Shown here: positions 8,897 to 18,101 of the stretch, in pieces
Layout: the number at the start of each line of letters is the position of its first letter
How positions within the stretch are numbered: position 1 is the first letter of the stretch
NCBI RefSeq assembly: GCF_032586155.1
Contig: NZ_JAWHTC010000003.1
Coordinates: 124,001-188,000, forward strand
Direction of reading: 5' to 3'
DNA: 64,000 nucleotides
Origin: JAWHTC01 sp032586155
GTDB taxonomy: Bacteria; Pseudomonadota; Alphaproteobacteria; Rhodobacterales; Rhodobacteraceae
Program-made: the position numbers and the translations under genes
The notes under the pieces: model-generated
Seen by the model: only the letters and a program-made list of their open reading frames with translations
Databases searched by the model: none
Told to the model about the DNA's origin: nothing

Positions 8897-11232
8897 TGGA
8901 CCTGACCCCGCTCGGTCTCGCCATCCACGTCAGCGGTGCGGTGTTTTTCGTATTCGGTATCGGCAAGATCATCGACCACCTGGCGCAAGGCCTCCGTGTT
9001 GGCCGTCGCGGCATCGGATTGCAGATAGACCTTGGCGACATAGAGCCGGTCGAGGCGGTCCTCGAGAACCTTCTCCAGCGCATCGGCATCGCCAGATGTG
9101 AGCCGGTCGCGTTGGCGAACGTCCAGTACCCGCGCGATCTCGTCGCGGAAGGCGTCCCGCTCCGCCTCGGTCTCGAAGGGCGCGGACAACTCCCCCGCCC
9201 GCTCATGGTCCAGGACACGCGCAATCTCGTCTGCAAGGCGGTCGGCACGGTCAGACTGCGAAGCAGTTTCACCGCGGGCTGCGAGGAGTGCGTCGCGCGT
9301 TCCAGACCCAAGCCCATCGCGCATCTCGGTTTCGCGGCGGACCTGATTGATGACCTCCGTGTCGCGTATCCGGGCGACGGCCGCATAGGTCGCGCCGAGC
9401 CCGCGGGCGAGGTGGGCCGGCATGTCCGGATAGCGCTCCCTGAATTCATCCGTGACAGCATCCGCAATGGACGTGCGGAAGTCGCGTCCCTCCATGATGC
9501 GGTCGACCTCGCTGGTGATCTCGCTGGCGCGGGCAGCATCGGTGACGGTCTCCCTGTAGGGCTCAGACCGGTCGATCACATCGCCAGGGCGTGGAAGCAG
9601 CTCCGGGTGTGCCTCGAGATACGCGCGCTGCTCCGTCTCGATCCGACGCTCCGCCCGCGAGATAACCTCCCAATCCCGGTCCTCGATCTGCTGCGCGGTC
9701 AGGCCGTCTGCGCGCATCTCCTGACGGATTGTCCCTTCCATCGCCCGGACCGCGCCCTCATGATAATGGAACCGCTCGCTGACCGCTTCCGCTTCCATGA
9801 CCCCATCCCGGCGCAGCACGTTTTCCCGCTCCAGAAGCGTGCCCAGTTCCACATGCACATCATTGAGAATGTCGCGCGCCTGTTCCAGATCGGCGCGGCG
9901 TTCGAGGTTCAGATCGCGCGCCTCGGCCACCTTCGAGAGATCATCGGCGATCCATTGATGCTCCAGTGCAGCGCTCGGGGCCCCGGTTTCGATCCGGGCC
10001 ACCACTTCCGATGTGCTGATCCCCGTGCCCCGGAGTGCCGCGTCAATGCGCGATCTCAGGTCGGGCTCGGCCAGTCGCTCGCGCTGGCTGGCGTCAATAT
10101 TGGCCTCGGAATAGATCCCGCCCTCCGAGGGGGTCTCTGACAGCGTGGATGATCGCAAACCGAGAGGCTGCATGTGCTGGACCTGCGTCTGGATCTCGAT
10201 GAGGCGTTTTTCCAGCACGGGACGTTCCGCGTCAGACTTCTCGGCGATCATGCCCTGCACCCGCGCGAGCTTTTCCGCATAGAGGCTTCTCAGATCCTCA
10301 AAACTTTGATCCTCGGCCATATACACATCTCCTGTTCGGTCCACTTGCCCGCCATGCGCCAGCACCTCGCCCGCGCGGAACAGCGCCGCGGCAATATCCT
10401 CGCGGGCCTCCCTCGAGGCTTCGGCGGCAAGCGAGTGGTAGACAGTTCTGGTGTTGGCGATCTCCGCCAGCGTCCGGGTCAGGTCGGCCCCCACGCGTTC
10501 CCGCTCGCGGGGCGCGCGCCCCTCTTCTTTCGCCGCATAGACCTCGCTGGTCCGGGCGGGGTAATGTACAACCCCGCGATCCACCCGGCGCGTGGCTTCC
10601 AGCCGCACGCCGTACTTCTCCGCCTCCTCGACCATGGCGAGGCGGAAGTCGTCGTAGTTGAAGCGATGGTTGCGCCCCAAGAAGAAGAACTCGCCCTCCT
10701 GCGAGCGGCGGTTCAGCACCAGATGCGCATGCGGGTGATCGCGGTCCTCATGCACCGCGATGATGTAATCGAAATGTCCCGCGTCGGTCTGGAAGAACCG
10801 CTCGGCCACGCTTTCGGAAATATCGCGGACATCTTCGCCCCGCGTGCCGATGGGGTAGGACATGAGCATATGGGTCGTCTGGCCCAGCTTGGGCTTGAAG
10901 CCCGCATCCCAGCGCTTCGCGAAGCGCTCGGTCAGGTCCTTGATGTCACCCGCCTCGAGCTTGGACTTGCCATCCAGGAACCCGCTACTGTCCACGATAT
11001 GGGTAGACTTGGTGGTGAGGTAGTCGAGCTGGTTTGCAAGCTGCGATTTGGTATGCGTCCCCCCGCCCCGGATCGCCTTGAAGACCGCTGGCCGATGCCC
11101 TGCTGCCGCGCGCGTAAGCTGGGTCTGCTTGGCCACGTGCAGCCCCTGCATCGAGCCCCGGACGCGGCTCCAGCCATCCCGGAAGACCTCGCCCGTGACG
11201 GCATGGACGGCATCATTCAGCCGCATGGGCAA
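8893..11232 (-). CDS. virD2: VirD2-like relaxase
   Basis: A 779-residue MobA/VirD2-type relaxase that nicks oriT and stays bound to the 5' end. The N-terminal ~260 residues hold the catalytic domain, with the metal-binding His cluster in HEDRDHPHAHLVLNRR. A candidate catalytic Tyr lies in NQLDYLTTKS. The long C-terminal part is Arg/Glu-rich and alpha-helical and probably carries the secretion signal. The start (ATG at 11232, with a second at 11226) overlaps the end of the mobC-like gene. Its downstream partner is virD4 with a four-base overlap. The exact relaxase subclass is not assigned. Confidence 0.9.
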   Translation of the reverse strand: MPMRLNDAVHAVTGEVFRDGWSRVRGSMQGLHVAKQTQLTRAAAGHRPAVFKAIRGGGTHTKSQLANQLDYLTTKSTHIVDSSGFLDGKSKLEAGDIKDLTERFAKRWDAGFKPKLGQTTHMLMSYPIGTRGEDVRDISESVAERFFQTDAGHFDYIIAVHEDRDHPHAHLVLNRRSQEGEFFFLGRNHRFNYDDFRLAMVEEAEKYGVRLEATRRVDRGVVHYPARTSEVYAAKEEGRAPRERERVGADLTRTLAEIANTRTVYHSLAAEASREAREDIAAALFRAGEVLAHGGQVDRTGDVYMAEDQSFEDLRSLYAEKLARVQGMIAEKSDAERPVLEKRLIEIQTQVQHMQPLGLRSSTLSETPSEGGIYSEANIDASQRERLAEPDLRSRIDAALRGTGISTSEVVARIETGAPSAALEHQWIADDLSKVAEARDLNLERRADLEQARDILNDVHVELGTLLERENVLRRDGVMEAEAVSERFHYHEGAVRAMEGTIRQEMRADGLTAQQIEDRDWEVISRAERRIETEQRAYLEAHPELLPRPGDVIDRSEPYRETVTDAARASEITSEVDRIMEGRDFRTSIADAVTDEFRERYPDMPAHLARGLGATYAAVARIRDTEVINQVRRETEMRDGLGSGTRDALLAARGETASQSDRADRLADEIARVLDHERAGELSAPFETEAERDAFRDEIARVLDVRQRDRLTSGDADALEKVLEDRLDRLYVAKVYLQSDAATANTEALRQVVDDLADTEYEKHRTADVDGETERGQVH

Positions 11233-11806
11233 ACTCCCTCAGCGCGGCCGTGGCCTGCAGCTGCATCCCATCGCGACGGCGGCGCAGGAGCAGATCGATC
11301 TCGTCAGCAGAATCCAGAATGAACCGCGCCAGCCCGCGCATCTGCGCAAGGCGCAATTCGGTGAACTCGGCACTCGTGCCCCCTACGGCCCCCTGCCCCT
11401 GCCGGTTGGCCTGCGTCATCTGCTTGGCGATCTGCGCGACCCCATTCCCGACCTCGTGCAGAGAGGCGCGGTAGCGCGCCATCTCTGCCGCCATCTGCGC
11501 GTCTGGAACGAACACCCCGCCTGCCGCCTGAATAAGCCGCCTGAGCCCCTCGGCACGGCTCTCGATCCCGGCCTCGGCCAGCACCTCGTCGAGCGCCGCA
11601 AGCTCCGCAGCCGTGACCTTCACACTGACTGCTGAGACCGGGATCGCGGCATCCGTCTGGCGCTCGGCATCGGCTTTGAGCGTGTACTGAATCGCCCGCA
11701 CCGACACGCCAAACCGTTCCGCCAGCACTGAAGTGGAAACGCCTTCCGCAGCTTCGCGAACGATCTCCATGCGTTCCGCATCGATGAGGCGTTTTGAGCG
11801 AGACAT
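11213..11806 (-). CDS. mobC: MobC/VirD1-like mobilization accessory protein
   Basis: A 197-residue protein in front of the relaxase, overlapping it by about 20 bases. Residues 1-50 form a helix-turn-helix (SVLAERFGVSVRAIQYTLK). The segment EVLAEAGIESRAEGLRRLI, followed by VGNGVAQIAKQM, is typical of MobC-like relaxosome proteins that bind and melt oriT. The putative oriT lies just upstream (11830-11975), so it may also repress its own operon. The fused HTH is unusual compared with short MobC proteins. Confidence 0.82.
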   Translation of the reverse strand: MSRSKRLIDAERMEIVREAAEGVSTSVLAERFGVSVRAIQYTLKADAERQTDAAIPVSAVSVKVTAAELAALDEVLAEAGIESRAEGLRRLIQAAGGVFVPDAQMAAEMARYRASLHEVGNGVAQIAKQMTQANRQGQGAVGGTSAEFTELRLAQMRGLARFILDSADEIDLLLRRRRDGMQLQATAALREFAHAAE

Positions 11807-11855
11807 GCGAAGAAAGACCCCCTATTTCCTGCCACCTTCCACCAAGGCTGACCCT

Positions 11856-11883
11856 ACCTTACGATAATATACCAAGCTGTCAA
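11856..11883 (-). promoter_or_regulatory. Candidate promoter of mobC-virD2-virD4
   Basis: On the minus strand TTGACA (11878-11883) is followed after 16 bases by TAAGGT (11856-11861), about 50 bases before the mobC start. The -35 is consensus, the -10 weak. It lies within the putative oriT. Confidence 0.35.
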
Positions 11884-11975
11884 TTATATACTTACGTCGC
11901 ATTCAGTCTCAGGCAGCCTTGGTGTCCGCTTCCCCCGCGGCCCGCAGGGACGCGGGGGAAGCGGACACCAGCCCC
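11857..11975. other. Candidate oriT with 20-bp perfect inverted repeat
   Basis: The intergenic region upstream of mobC holds an AT-rich stretch (11857-11893) beside a perfect inverted repeat: TGGTGTCCGCTTCCCCCGCG at 11920-11939 and its exact complement at 11951-11970, with an 11-base loop. AT-rich DNA next to a long inverted repeat, directly upstream of the relaxase operon, is the usual setting of oriT. I could not recognise a known nic consensus, so the site is inferred from position and structure. Confidence 0.5.
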
Positions 11976-12284
11976 GCCCGAGGGTCTGGCCAAACACGCA
12001 TGTGTTCGGACGGAACCGCGGGCGGGCGCAAACCCCACCGACAGGGCGGACAGGCAGGGTCAAGGAGGGCCAGATTTGGCTTGCCAAATCTCTGCCGCAA
12101 AAACCGGGAGGCTCTGGCCGATAGGTTTTTGTGGATGGCCCCCTTGAGGCTGACTGGCCGGTCTGTCGCGGCCTGATCATTCCGGGGGTAGTGCGTCCGT
12201 TGAACGCGCAGCAACCGGCATCCCTGGAACAGGGACAGGGCCGCCCCAAGATCGTCCTGGGGCGGCCCATCCTCGTCAGAGGAT
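11976..12284. other. Non-coding stretch with two hairpins
   Basis: No convincing gene is seen. A palindrome with 9-bp arms, AGATTTGGC/GCCAAATCT, lies at 12072-12091. A 10-bp perfect stem GGGCCGCCCC/GGGGCGGCCC with an 11-base loop lies at 12238-12268, just after the stop of the 68-residue gene on the minus strand. The latter resembles a terminator stem but has no T-tract. Confidence 0.5.
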
Positions 12285-12491
12285 TTAGTCCTGGGGATCC
12301 TTCGCGCTCGGCGGGAACATCACCAGCTCCGAGACCGCGACCGGGAAGTCGAGCTTGAGGCTGAAGAACTCCGAGCCGTCCCCGCCCCGGGTGTTGCGGA
12401 ACATCGCACCCACGCGCTGAAAACGGGTGCGCTCCTGGCCATCGGTGTCGGTGAACTTGACGGGGACGGTGGCGACGTAGTGGTTGGTCAT
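12285..12491 (-). CDS. Conserved-looking 68-residue hypothetical protein
   Basis: A small acidic, soluble protein (MTNHYVATVPVKFTDTDGQE...) with no signal peptide or membrane segment. A good ribosome site (AAGGAG, from the plus-strand ACTCCTT at 12495) precedes the ATG. It contains alternating hydrophobic stretches that suggest a small beta-sheet fold. A strong hairpin follows its stop. I do not recognise the family; the style resembles small accessory genes such as the DUF736 proteins of such plasmids. Confidence 0.6.
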   Translation of the reverse strand: MTNHYVATVPVKFTDTDGQERTRFQRVGAMFRNTRGGDGSEFFSLKLDFPVAVSELVMFPPSAKDPQD

Positions 12492-12852
12492 TTGGGTTAC
12501 TCCTTGTTGCGATGGGGATCACCCAGCACGGGGGCAGGAGGCCCGGTCGCAAGCGCAAATGCGGAGGGTCCGCGGCCAGCCGTGGAAGCCGTATTTGTGC
12601 TTGCCGAAGCGTGAGCTGAGGGCACGAACGGGCCGACCCCGTGCGATCCACATCCATGAGCAAAAAGGAGAGACCCGAATTTGTGCCACCACTTTGAAGT
12701 CGCGATCGCACCCGACGATACCGATCTGAGGTGGCTTGGTTCGTTCTGATCCAATGCATCTGGATAATGATCCGTCACGCGCACCACACAGCGGGTCAGC
12801 GTTCTTCAGCCGCGCGCGAAGATTCGTCGTCTGTGTTGGGTGAGTGCCCCTG
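12492..12852. other. Intergenic region without a recognised gene
   Basis: About 360 bases. Several overlapping frames are open on both strands, but none has a start site, composition or motif that I can support. I see nothing else in it. Confidence 0.5.
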
Positions 12853-13929
12853 CTATCGGCACCAGGGTTGAGGGGGTGGGGGACAGCTGGTGCGGCCACA
12901 TCGGTATGGCACGGCCAAACCTTCAGCAATGAGCGTACTGCCCACGTCCCGACCGTCAACGAACAACGAGCCACAAAGCCGCCCGAAATTGCATCGATCC
13001 GTGCCTTCAGTCCCGGGCCGGCAGGAACAGGTCACGCGCTCAAATTCAATTGACGCCGCACCCTGCACCAATTGACCAAGACGCGCTGTTGCCTGTTCCC
13101 CGACCTGGCGCTCTGCAGTGCAGGATGGTCTCCATGTCTCAGGCGCGTTAAACCCGACGAGACGCACGTTCGCTGTCATGCCTCGAATATCAATCGTATC
13201 ACCATCAATGATCCGCACATCGCTGGCTCGAAGCGACCGGTCGTGCGAGGCGGGTCGCTCTGCAGGTGGCGCGGCCGGCGATAGGAAACTGGAAGACATC
13301 CAGCCCACTCCCAAGTTAGACCGAATTTGGGTCCATTGCCCTTCATCGCGAAGCATTTCGACGCGAGTCCCTTCGCTCAAGACGCCCATCACAGCGTTCG
13401 CGGTAGACGGCTCAGAACGTTGGTTGACACGTGTCCCTGTCACATAGACGTAAGTGGTGTTTGTCGTTTGCGATGTGGGAATTGCTGACGGACTGTAGGG
13501 CGTGGATCGTGAACTCGACGTCTCAAACAATGATCCAACCAATGCGAAGAACCCGACAGCAATAACCAGCGGCACCATGATTTGGCGTTGAGCCTTTCGC
13601 ACGGCACGCCGAGGTGCGGTGATTGCGCGGCTCACGGAGATCGGACGAGGTCTCGCCTGAACGACTCTGGAGCTGCGCTTTGGTGCTGGTTTCGAAGTGC
13701 CGTCGTCGGCAGCTGCCCTTGTCTGGGCCGGTTTTTCCCCTTCCAGTTTCAGGACTTTGTGCAGGCTGGCGTACTGAGCTTTGCTCAGGCGCGTCTCCGT
13801 CCCGTGACGCTCAAACCGTTCAGCCATGTTTGTGAGAAAAGACACTTCCCAATCGTTTGCCTGCCCGGACCGCAAACGCGCATCAATGCGTGATTGGATC
13901 TCTTTGGTGCGTTCCGGAGAAAAAGGCAT
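12853..13929 (-). CDS. Membrane-anchored SH3 / thermonuclease-like protein
   Basis: About 358 residues if it starts at MPFSPERTKE (13929); the frame is open to 14061. The N-terminal ~110 residues are charged. One membrane segment (IMVPLVIAVGFFALVGSLF) follows a basic stretch, so the C-terminal half should be extracytoplasmic. That half has a bacterial SH3 domain (RVNQRSEPSTANAVMGVLSEG...GWMSSSFL) and then a staphylococcal-nuclease-like domain: RIIDGDTIDI, VRLVGFNAPET, and a Cys-rich end with CSCRPG and CNFG. The catalytic Asp and the Arg of VRLVG are present; the usual downstream Glu/Arg part is altered. A periplasmic nuclease is plausible but unproven. Confidence 0.75.
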   Translation of the reverse strand: MPFSPERTKEIQSRIDARLRSGQANDWEVSFLTNMAERFERHGTETRLSKAQYASLHKVLKLEGEKPAQTRAAADDGTSKPAPKRSSRVVQARPRPISVSRAITAPRRAVRKAQRQIMVPLVIAVGFFALVGSLFETSSSRSTPYSPSAIPTSQTTNTTYVYVTGTRVNQRSEPSTANAVMGVLSEGTRVEMLRDEGQWTQIRSNLGVGWMSSSFLSPAAPPAERPASHDRSLRASDVRIIDGDTIDIRGMTANVRLVGFNAPETWRPSCTAERQVGEQATARLGQLVQGAASIEFERVTCSCRPGTEGTDRCNFGRLCGSLFVDGRDVGSTLIAEGLAVPYRCGRTSCPPPPQPWCR

Positions 13930-14160
13930 CGAGGAAAAACCTGTTCGGGTGTTGAGCTGCGCAACAAATGTCTTCTGCCGCACGGCCACATTAAGCTGTG
14001 ATTGCATCGAGATACCATCCAGCCATTCCCAAAAACAGATTGGCCGTATTGCAGTCATCAAGACTTTTGCTACCCGTTGCTGGAGTTCGCTGCGACACCC
14101 CTGAGGTTCGCAAACATTTGAGAAACGACGAAAGGGCCGCCCGAAGGCGACCCTCTATGT

Positions 14161-15090
14161 TCACGTCTCCGCGGTCTTCTTCGCCGGGTCCGCAACCCGC
14201 ATGACCGTCAGGCCTTTCGCTTCTGCCTTCTGCCCGAGGTTCAGCGCGACCCCGTTGCCGCCGAAGAGTACAACCCCCGTCGCCGCGAACTTGTCGTCCA
14301 GCATCTCGTCGTTGCACTTGAACGGTGCCGCCCGCCCGTGCGCGGACCAGCGCGGATCGAAGCGCGCCTGCGCTACCCCGCGTGCCCGGGCCCACCGGGC
14401 CGCAATCATCTCCGCCCCGTGCTTGCCACCCTTGTGGCAGAGGAAGATCTCCTGGTTGCGGTTCTGCTTGATCCGTTCGCGAACCTTGTCGAGCGTGTTG
14501 AAGATCACATCAACATCGGTCCAGTCGGTGGCGCCTGAGACGATCAGGGGCACCCCCTCGACTTTGGATTTCTCGGCAGTCTCGCGGTCGTGCTGCTCGA
14601 GGAGCTGCCGCGCCTCGAAGACCGCCCCGGTCTCTTGCGCCCGGACGCTTGCGCGCGACCCGGCTGCCGGGATGAAGGCGTGGCCCGTTTCGCTCTCGTA
14701 GCATTCCGCCGCCGCCTCGCTCATCACCTCGATGGCGCTGACGATCTCGCGCAGCTGCACAAAGCGCGCCTGCGCCTCTTCGAGCGCGGTCTCGGCGATC
14801 TCCGATCCGTCGTGGGATTTTGCCAGCGCGCCGATCTTGTCCGCGGTGCGGTCGACCTCCTTGCCGAGTGCCACCTTGCGGCGCTGCAGGATCGTCGCGA
14901 GCCCATGGGCCAGCGGTTCGATTTCGGCTTCAAGCCCGGTCCCACGCAGCTGACCGAGCAAAGCCTCGAAGCTCTCGCGGATGATGTGGTCGGTCAGGAC
15001 GTGATCCTCGGGGATCGGCAGCTGCGCGTCCTTCTCGGTCAGCCCGAAAAGTTCAATGGTCTCGTAGGTGTTTGCAGTGTTGTAAGCCAT
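14161..15090 (-). CDS. DUF2493 (SLOG-like) protein
   Basis: A 309-residue protein starting at MAYNTANTYE (15090); the frame upstream of this is GC-rich non-coding sequence. The C-terminal ~130 residues match DUF2493: VPLIVSGATDWTD, the phosphate-binding-like HKGGKHGAE and GVVLFGGNGVALN. SLOG-fold domains bind nucleotides or their derivatives. The N-terminal half is a coiled-coil-like helical region (ETALEEAQARFVQLREIV). DUF2493 proteins are common on alphaproteobacterial conjugative plasmids with no settled role. No operon partner is obvious. Confidence 0.8.
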   Translation of the reverse strand: MAYNTANTYETIELFGLTEKDAQLPIPEDHVLTDHIIRESFEALLGQLRGTGLEAEIEPLAHGLATILQRRKVALGKEVDRTADKIGALAKSHDGSEIAETALEEAQARFVQLREIVSAIEVMSEAAAECYESETGHAFIPAAGSRASVRAQETGAVFEARQLLEQHDRETAEKSKVEGVPLIVSGATDWTDVDVIFNTLDKVRERIKQNRNQEIFLCHKGGKHGAEMIAARWARARGVAQARFDPRWSAHGRAAPFKCNDEMLDDKFAATGVVLFGGNGVALNLGQKAEAKGLTVMRVADPAKKTAET

Positions 15091-16010
15091 GTCTGGTCTC
15101 CAGTGTTCGGTTCCAAGGCCACCACGTGAGTGTGGGGGCATGGCCGAATGCCTGGTTTCCGAATCTGCCCGGGTCAGGGACGGCGCAGCCGCCGGCTTGC
15201 CGGGCGCAAAAGTTTTCCGCGCGCGGCACCCGACACATGCGCGCGCTCGCGCACGGGACCGCCCCGCGCCACGGGCTCCGCCCTCGCCGAAAAGTTTTGC
15301 GATCCTTGACGCGGGCTGATTTGGGGGCCATCCGGAGGATATGCTTCCACGCTCATGTGTGTGTGTTTTGACGGTAGGTTTGCCCGACCCGAGCAGGCAA
15401 ACGGCCCGACCGGACGCGGGAGACGGATGGAGCGGCGGGATCGTTTTGGCCTCAGGCCAAAACAGACCAGAGCGCAATCCGGCGGAGCGGCCGGGGAGGG
15501 ACGTGCTCGCGAGGCGGGCAAACCGGGATGCCGGGTGCGACGCCGCGGTGAGGCCGCATGGCCGAATGCGCGACGGACCGAAGGGCCGTTCTCCCCTGCG
15601 ACACGCGAAGCCGAGCTGGGGAGGCCGCAAGGCATAAGCCAAGGTTGATGTGCAGGCGACTACGCTGCAGACTACACGGATTACTTTTCGAAGCACTCCA
15701 CGTGATGGGCCGGGAACGGACTGGCGGCTTCATGGCAATGAATGCAAATAAGGAGACATCCCTCTTTGCCATGGTTCGGTCCTCCCGAAATTCTACACCT
15801 AGGGAGCGACGCATTGGACTGCCCCTTTCACGGTAGACAAGCCCTGCCTCATAAGGTGGGTTTGGATGGGTGACGCAGTTGTCTTGCTTTTGTCAGCTTG
15901 GTGACATTCGCGCCGTTGCGAGCATCAGTTTTGTGTCAACCGGCGACGAATTTACCTTCCCGAACACAACCAATGATTGCTATCATCTTCGCAACTTACA
16001 GGGGGACTGG
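15091..16010. other. Long GC-rich gap upstream of the nuclease cassette
   Basis: About 920 bases without a gene I can support. The first 550 bases are very GC-rich. A stem GTTTTGGCC/GGCCAAAAC with a 3-base loop lies at 15443-15463, and CAAAAGTTTT/GAAAAGTTTT motifs recur near 15208 and 15290. Open frames here (for example 15355-15648 plus) are Arg/Gly-rich and look like compositional artefacts. From about 15700 the GC content drops, marking the left edge of the imported cassette that starts at 16011. Confidence 0.55.
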
Positions 16011-18101
16011 ATGCGTCTAGGTAGTATATCCATTCGAAATTTTCGGCGCCTGAATGATGTGTCCGTTGATTTCGAAAGCAAGGAAACTGTTTTTGTTGGC
16101 CCGAACAACAGCGGCAAGACTTCTGCGACGGCTGCCATTCGAAGTTTTCTCGGGAACCGGGAATTCAAGATTCATGACTTCTCCATTCTCGCAATTGCCT
16201 CTATCGACGCATACGCTCCAGGGAACGAATCCAGCCTACCCCAAATAGAACTTGATCTCTGGTTTCACATCGATCCGAACTCAATTGCGTTCGGTCGGGT
16301 CTTTGCCCTGGCAACGAGCCTTTCCGCTGATTTCTCGGAAATCGGGATGCGCTGCTCGTTCGCTGCGGATGACGCAGCAGAACTCTGGAAGCATTACGAT
16401 GCAGCTTTCCCGACAAAGGAAGACGGTACCCGCAAGCGCCCTCTGAGCTTCTTCCTTGGAATGGAAGGCAACTTGAAAAAGTATTTTGGCATCAAGGTGT
16501 CCTCGCTGGAAAAGCTGGAAGAGGAATTCGTGGCAACGACACTCTCCGCGCAAGAAGGCAAGAAGATTGTCCATTCTCTGCTGCGCGTCGATTTCGTTGA
16601 TGCCCAGCGAAATATTGACGACGAGAATGCCGCGAGGAGCAACAGACTGTCAGACGCCTTTGCGACGTATTACCGGAGAAACCTGGAGCAGGCGGAACTG
16701 GCCGAAGAAGCTATAGCGATCATTGAACAGAATAATGAAAATCTGACTAGGCACTACGACGAACGCTTCAGACCCCTGATGACAATGATCGGAGGTCTTG
16801 GCCTTCCCTCCGACAACGACCGCGCGATGAAGGTCGTTTCGACACTCAGTTCGGAGGTTGCGTTACGCGGTAACACCGAACTCTTCTACGTCGATGCCAG
16901 CACCAGCCATGAGCTACCCGAGGCCTATAACGGACTGGGTTTCAAGAACCTGGTGTTCATGGCCATTCAGGTCGATCATTTTTATCGGCAATGGCTCGCG
17001 ACCGAAGACAACCGTCCGCTGTGCCAGATGATCTTTATCGAAGAACCGGAAGTGCATTTGCACGCTCAGGTCCAACAAACATTCATTCGCCAGATGTGGG
17101 ACGTGCTCACCGCTGACGCACCAGAAGGCGAAAGCAAGCCCCAGCTCACAATCACGACCCACTCGTCGCACATCCTGGATACCGTGGATTTCTCAAAAAT
17201 CCGCTACTTCCGTCGGTGCCATATCAACGGTGAACAGGAGGGAGTGACCTATCAGGGAACGACCGTGCACAGCCTTCGCCAATTTCAACCTGAGCCACTT
17301 GAATTGGGCGGCGATATGATTGCACCAGAGGAATCACTTTCCTTTCTCAAAAAATATCTGAGACTTACGCATTGCGACTTGTTCTTCTCCGATGCTGCCA
17401 TACTCGTTGAGGGGTCTGCGGAAAAACTGCTTTTGCCGCGCATGATTGACATATCGGCGCAGAATCTGAACAAAAAGTATCTGACCATTCTGGAGGTAGG
17501 TGGCGCTTATGGGATGCGCTTCGCCGGATTGTTGGAATTCCTCGAAATTCCCTATTTGGTCATCACCGATATCGACTCCGTTGATTCCGCGAGAAACCGG
17601 GCGAGTTGCGTCGCTACCCATCTGGGAGCCGTTTCGTCGAATGCGACTCTGGGGTATTTCTTTGGAGAGACGAGAGTCGCCGAACTCTCCCGCAACACCT
17701 TCGACGATTGTCTGCAAGCTGAAGGGATGCGTTTTGTCGCCTATCAAAAGCCAGTAGAAGTTAACCGTCAGGACAATGCTCAAACCTTCCACGGGCGAAC
17801 CCTTGAAGAAGCCTTTGTCTTCGAAAACCTCGACCACTTCCATGCCGATGGACTCAGTATCGGCATTGACTTGCCGGATGGTCGAGCCGAATTGCAAGAG
17901 GCCGTCTGGCGACGCATTAAAAGCGATACTTTCAAAAAAACAGAATTTGCTATGGATGTCCTTGCCTTCGAAATACCGGCAGGCGGGGACGAAGAAGCGA
18001 ATGCGGGAAAGAACCAGGACTGGAATGTTCCCCACTACATCGACGAAGGCCTAAAATGGCTGGAGACACGTCTCTCCCAAAACCTGGGAGCCGGCGAATG
18101 A
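16011..18101 (+). CDS. OLD-family ATPase-TOPRIM nuclease (GajA-like)
   Basis: A 696-residue protein, start chosen at 16011 for the AGGGGGAC ribosome site and the typical MRLGSISIRNFRRL opening. The ABC-type ATPase has Walker A GPNNSGKTS, the coupling segment YNGLGFKNLVFMA, Walker B MIFIEEPEVHLH and the H-loop TTHSSHIL. A C-terminal TOPRIM domain follows (ILVEGSAEKLLLP; LVITDIDS). OLD nucleases that sit beside a UvrD-like helicase, as here, are class 2, the class that includes GajA of the Gabija defence system. This one is over 100 residues longer than typical GajA. It overlaps the helicase gene by four bases. Confidence 0.9.
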   Translation: MRLGSISIRNFRRLNDVSVDFESKETVFVGPNNSGKTSATAAIRSFLGNREFKIHDFSILAIASIDAYAPGNESSLPQIELDLWFHIDPNSIAFGRVFALATSLSADFSEIGMRCSFAADDAAELWKHYDAAFPTKEDGTRKRPLSFFLGMEGNLKKYFGIKVSSLEKLEEEFVATTLSAQEGKKIVHSLLRVDFVDAQRNIDDENAARSNRLSDAFATYYRRNLEQAELAEEAIAIIEQNNENLTRHYDERFRPLMTMIGGLGLPSDNDRAMKVVSTLSSEVALRGNTELFYVDASTSHELPEAYNGLGFKNLVFMAIQVDHFYRQWLATEDNRPLCQMIFIEEPEVHLHAQVQQTFIRQMWDVLTADAPEGESKPQLTITTHSSHILDTVDFSKIRYFRRCHINGEQEGVTYQGTTVHSLRQFQPEPLELGGDMIAPEESLSFLKKYLRLTHCDLFFSDAAILVEGSAEKLLLPRMIDISAQNLNKKYLTILEVGGAYGMRFAGLLEFLEIPYLVITDIDSVDSARNRASCVATHLGAVSSNATLGYFFGETRVAELSRNTFDDCLQAEGMRFVAYQKPVEVNRQDNAQTFHGRTLEEAFVFENLDHFHADGLSIGIDLPDGRAELQEAVWRRIKSDTFKKTEFAMDVLAFEIPAGGDEEANAGKNQDWNVPHYIDEGLKWLETRLSQNLGAGE

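Noticed and set aside
8896..11322. Long plus-strand frames opposite the relaxase (8896-10140, 10174-11322) and virD4 (7271-8167, 8195-8905)
   Set aside because: They mirror the relaxase and virD4 codons in GC-rich DNA, lack ribosome sites and show no domain.
15355..15648. Arg/Gly-rich frames in the gap before the nuclease cassette
   Set aside because: Overlapping frames on both strands with extreme composition, no ribosome site and no recognisable motif. Treated as non-coding.
15870..16010. An upstream extension of the OLD nuclease frame from 15870
   Set aside because: The extra 47 residues lack similarity to OLD proteins, whereas MRLGSISIRNFRRL at 16011 is the usual opening and has AGGGGGAC before it.
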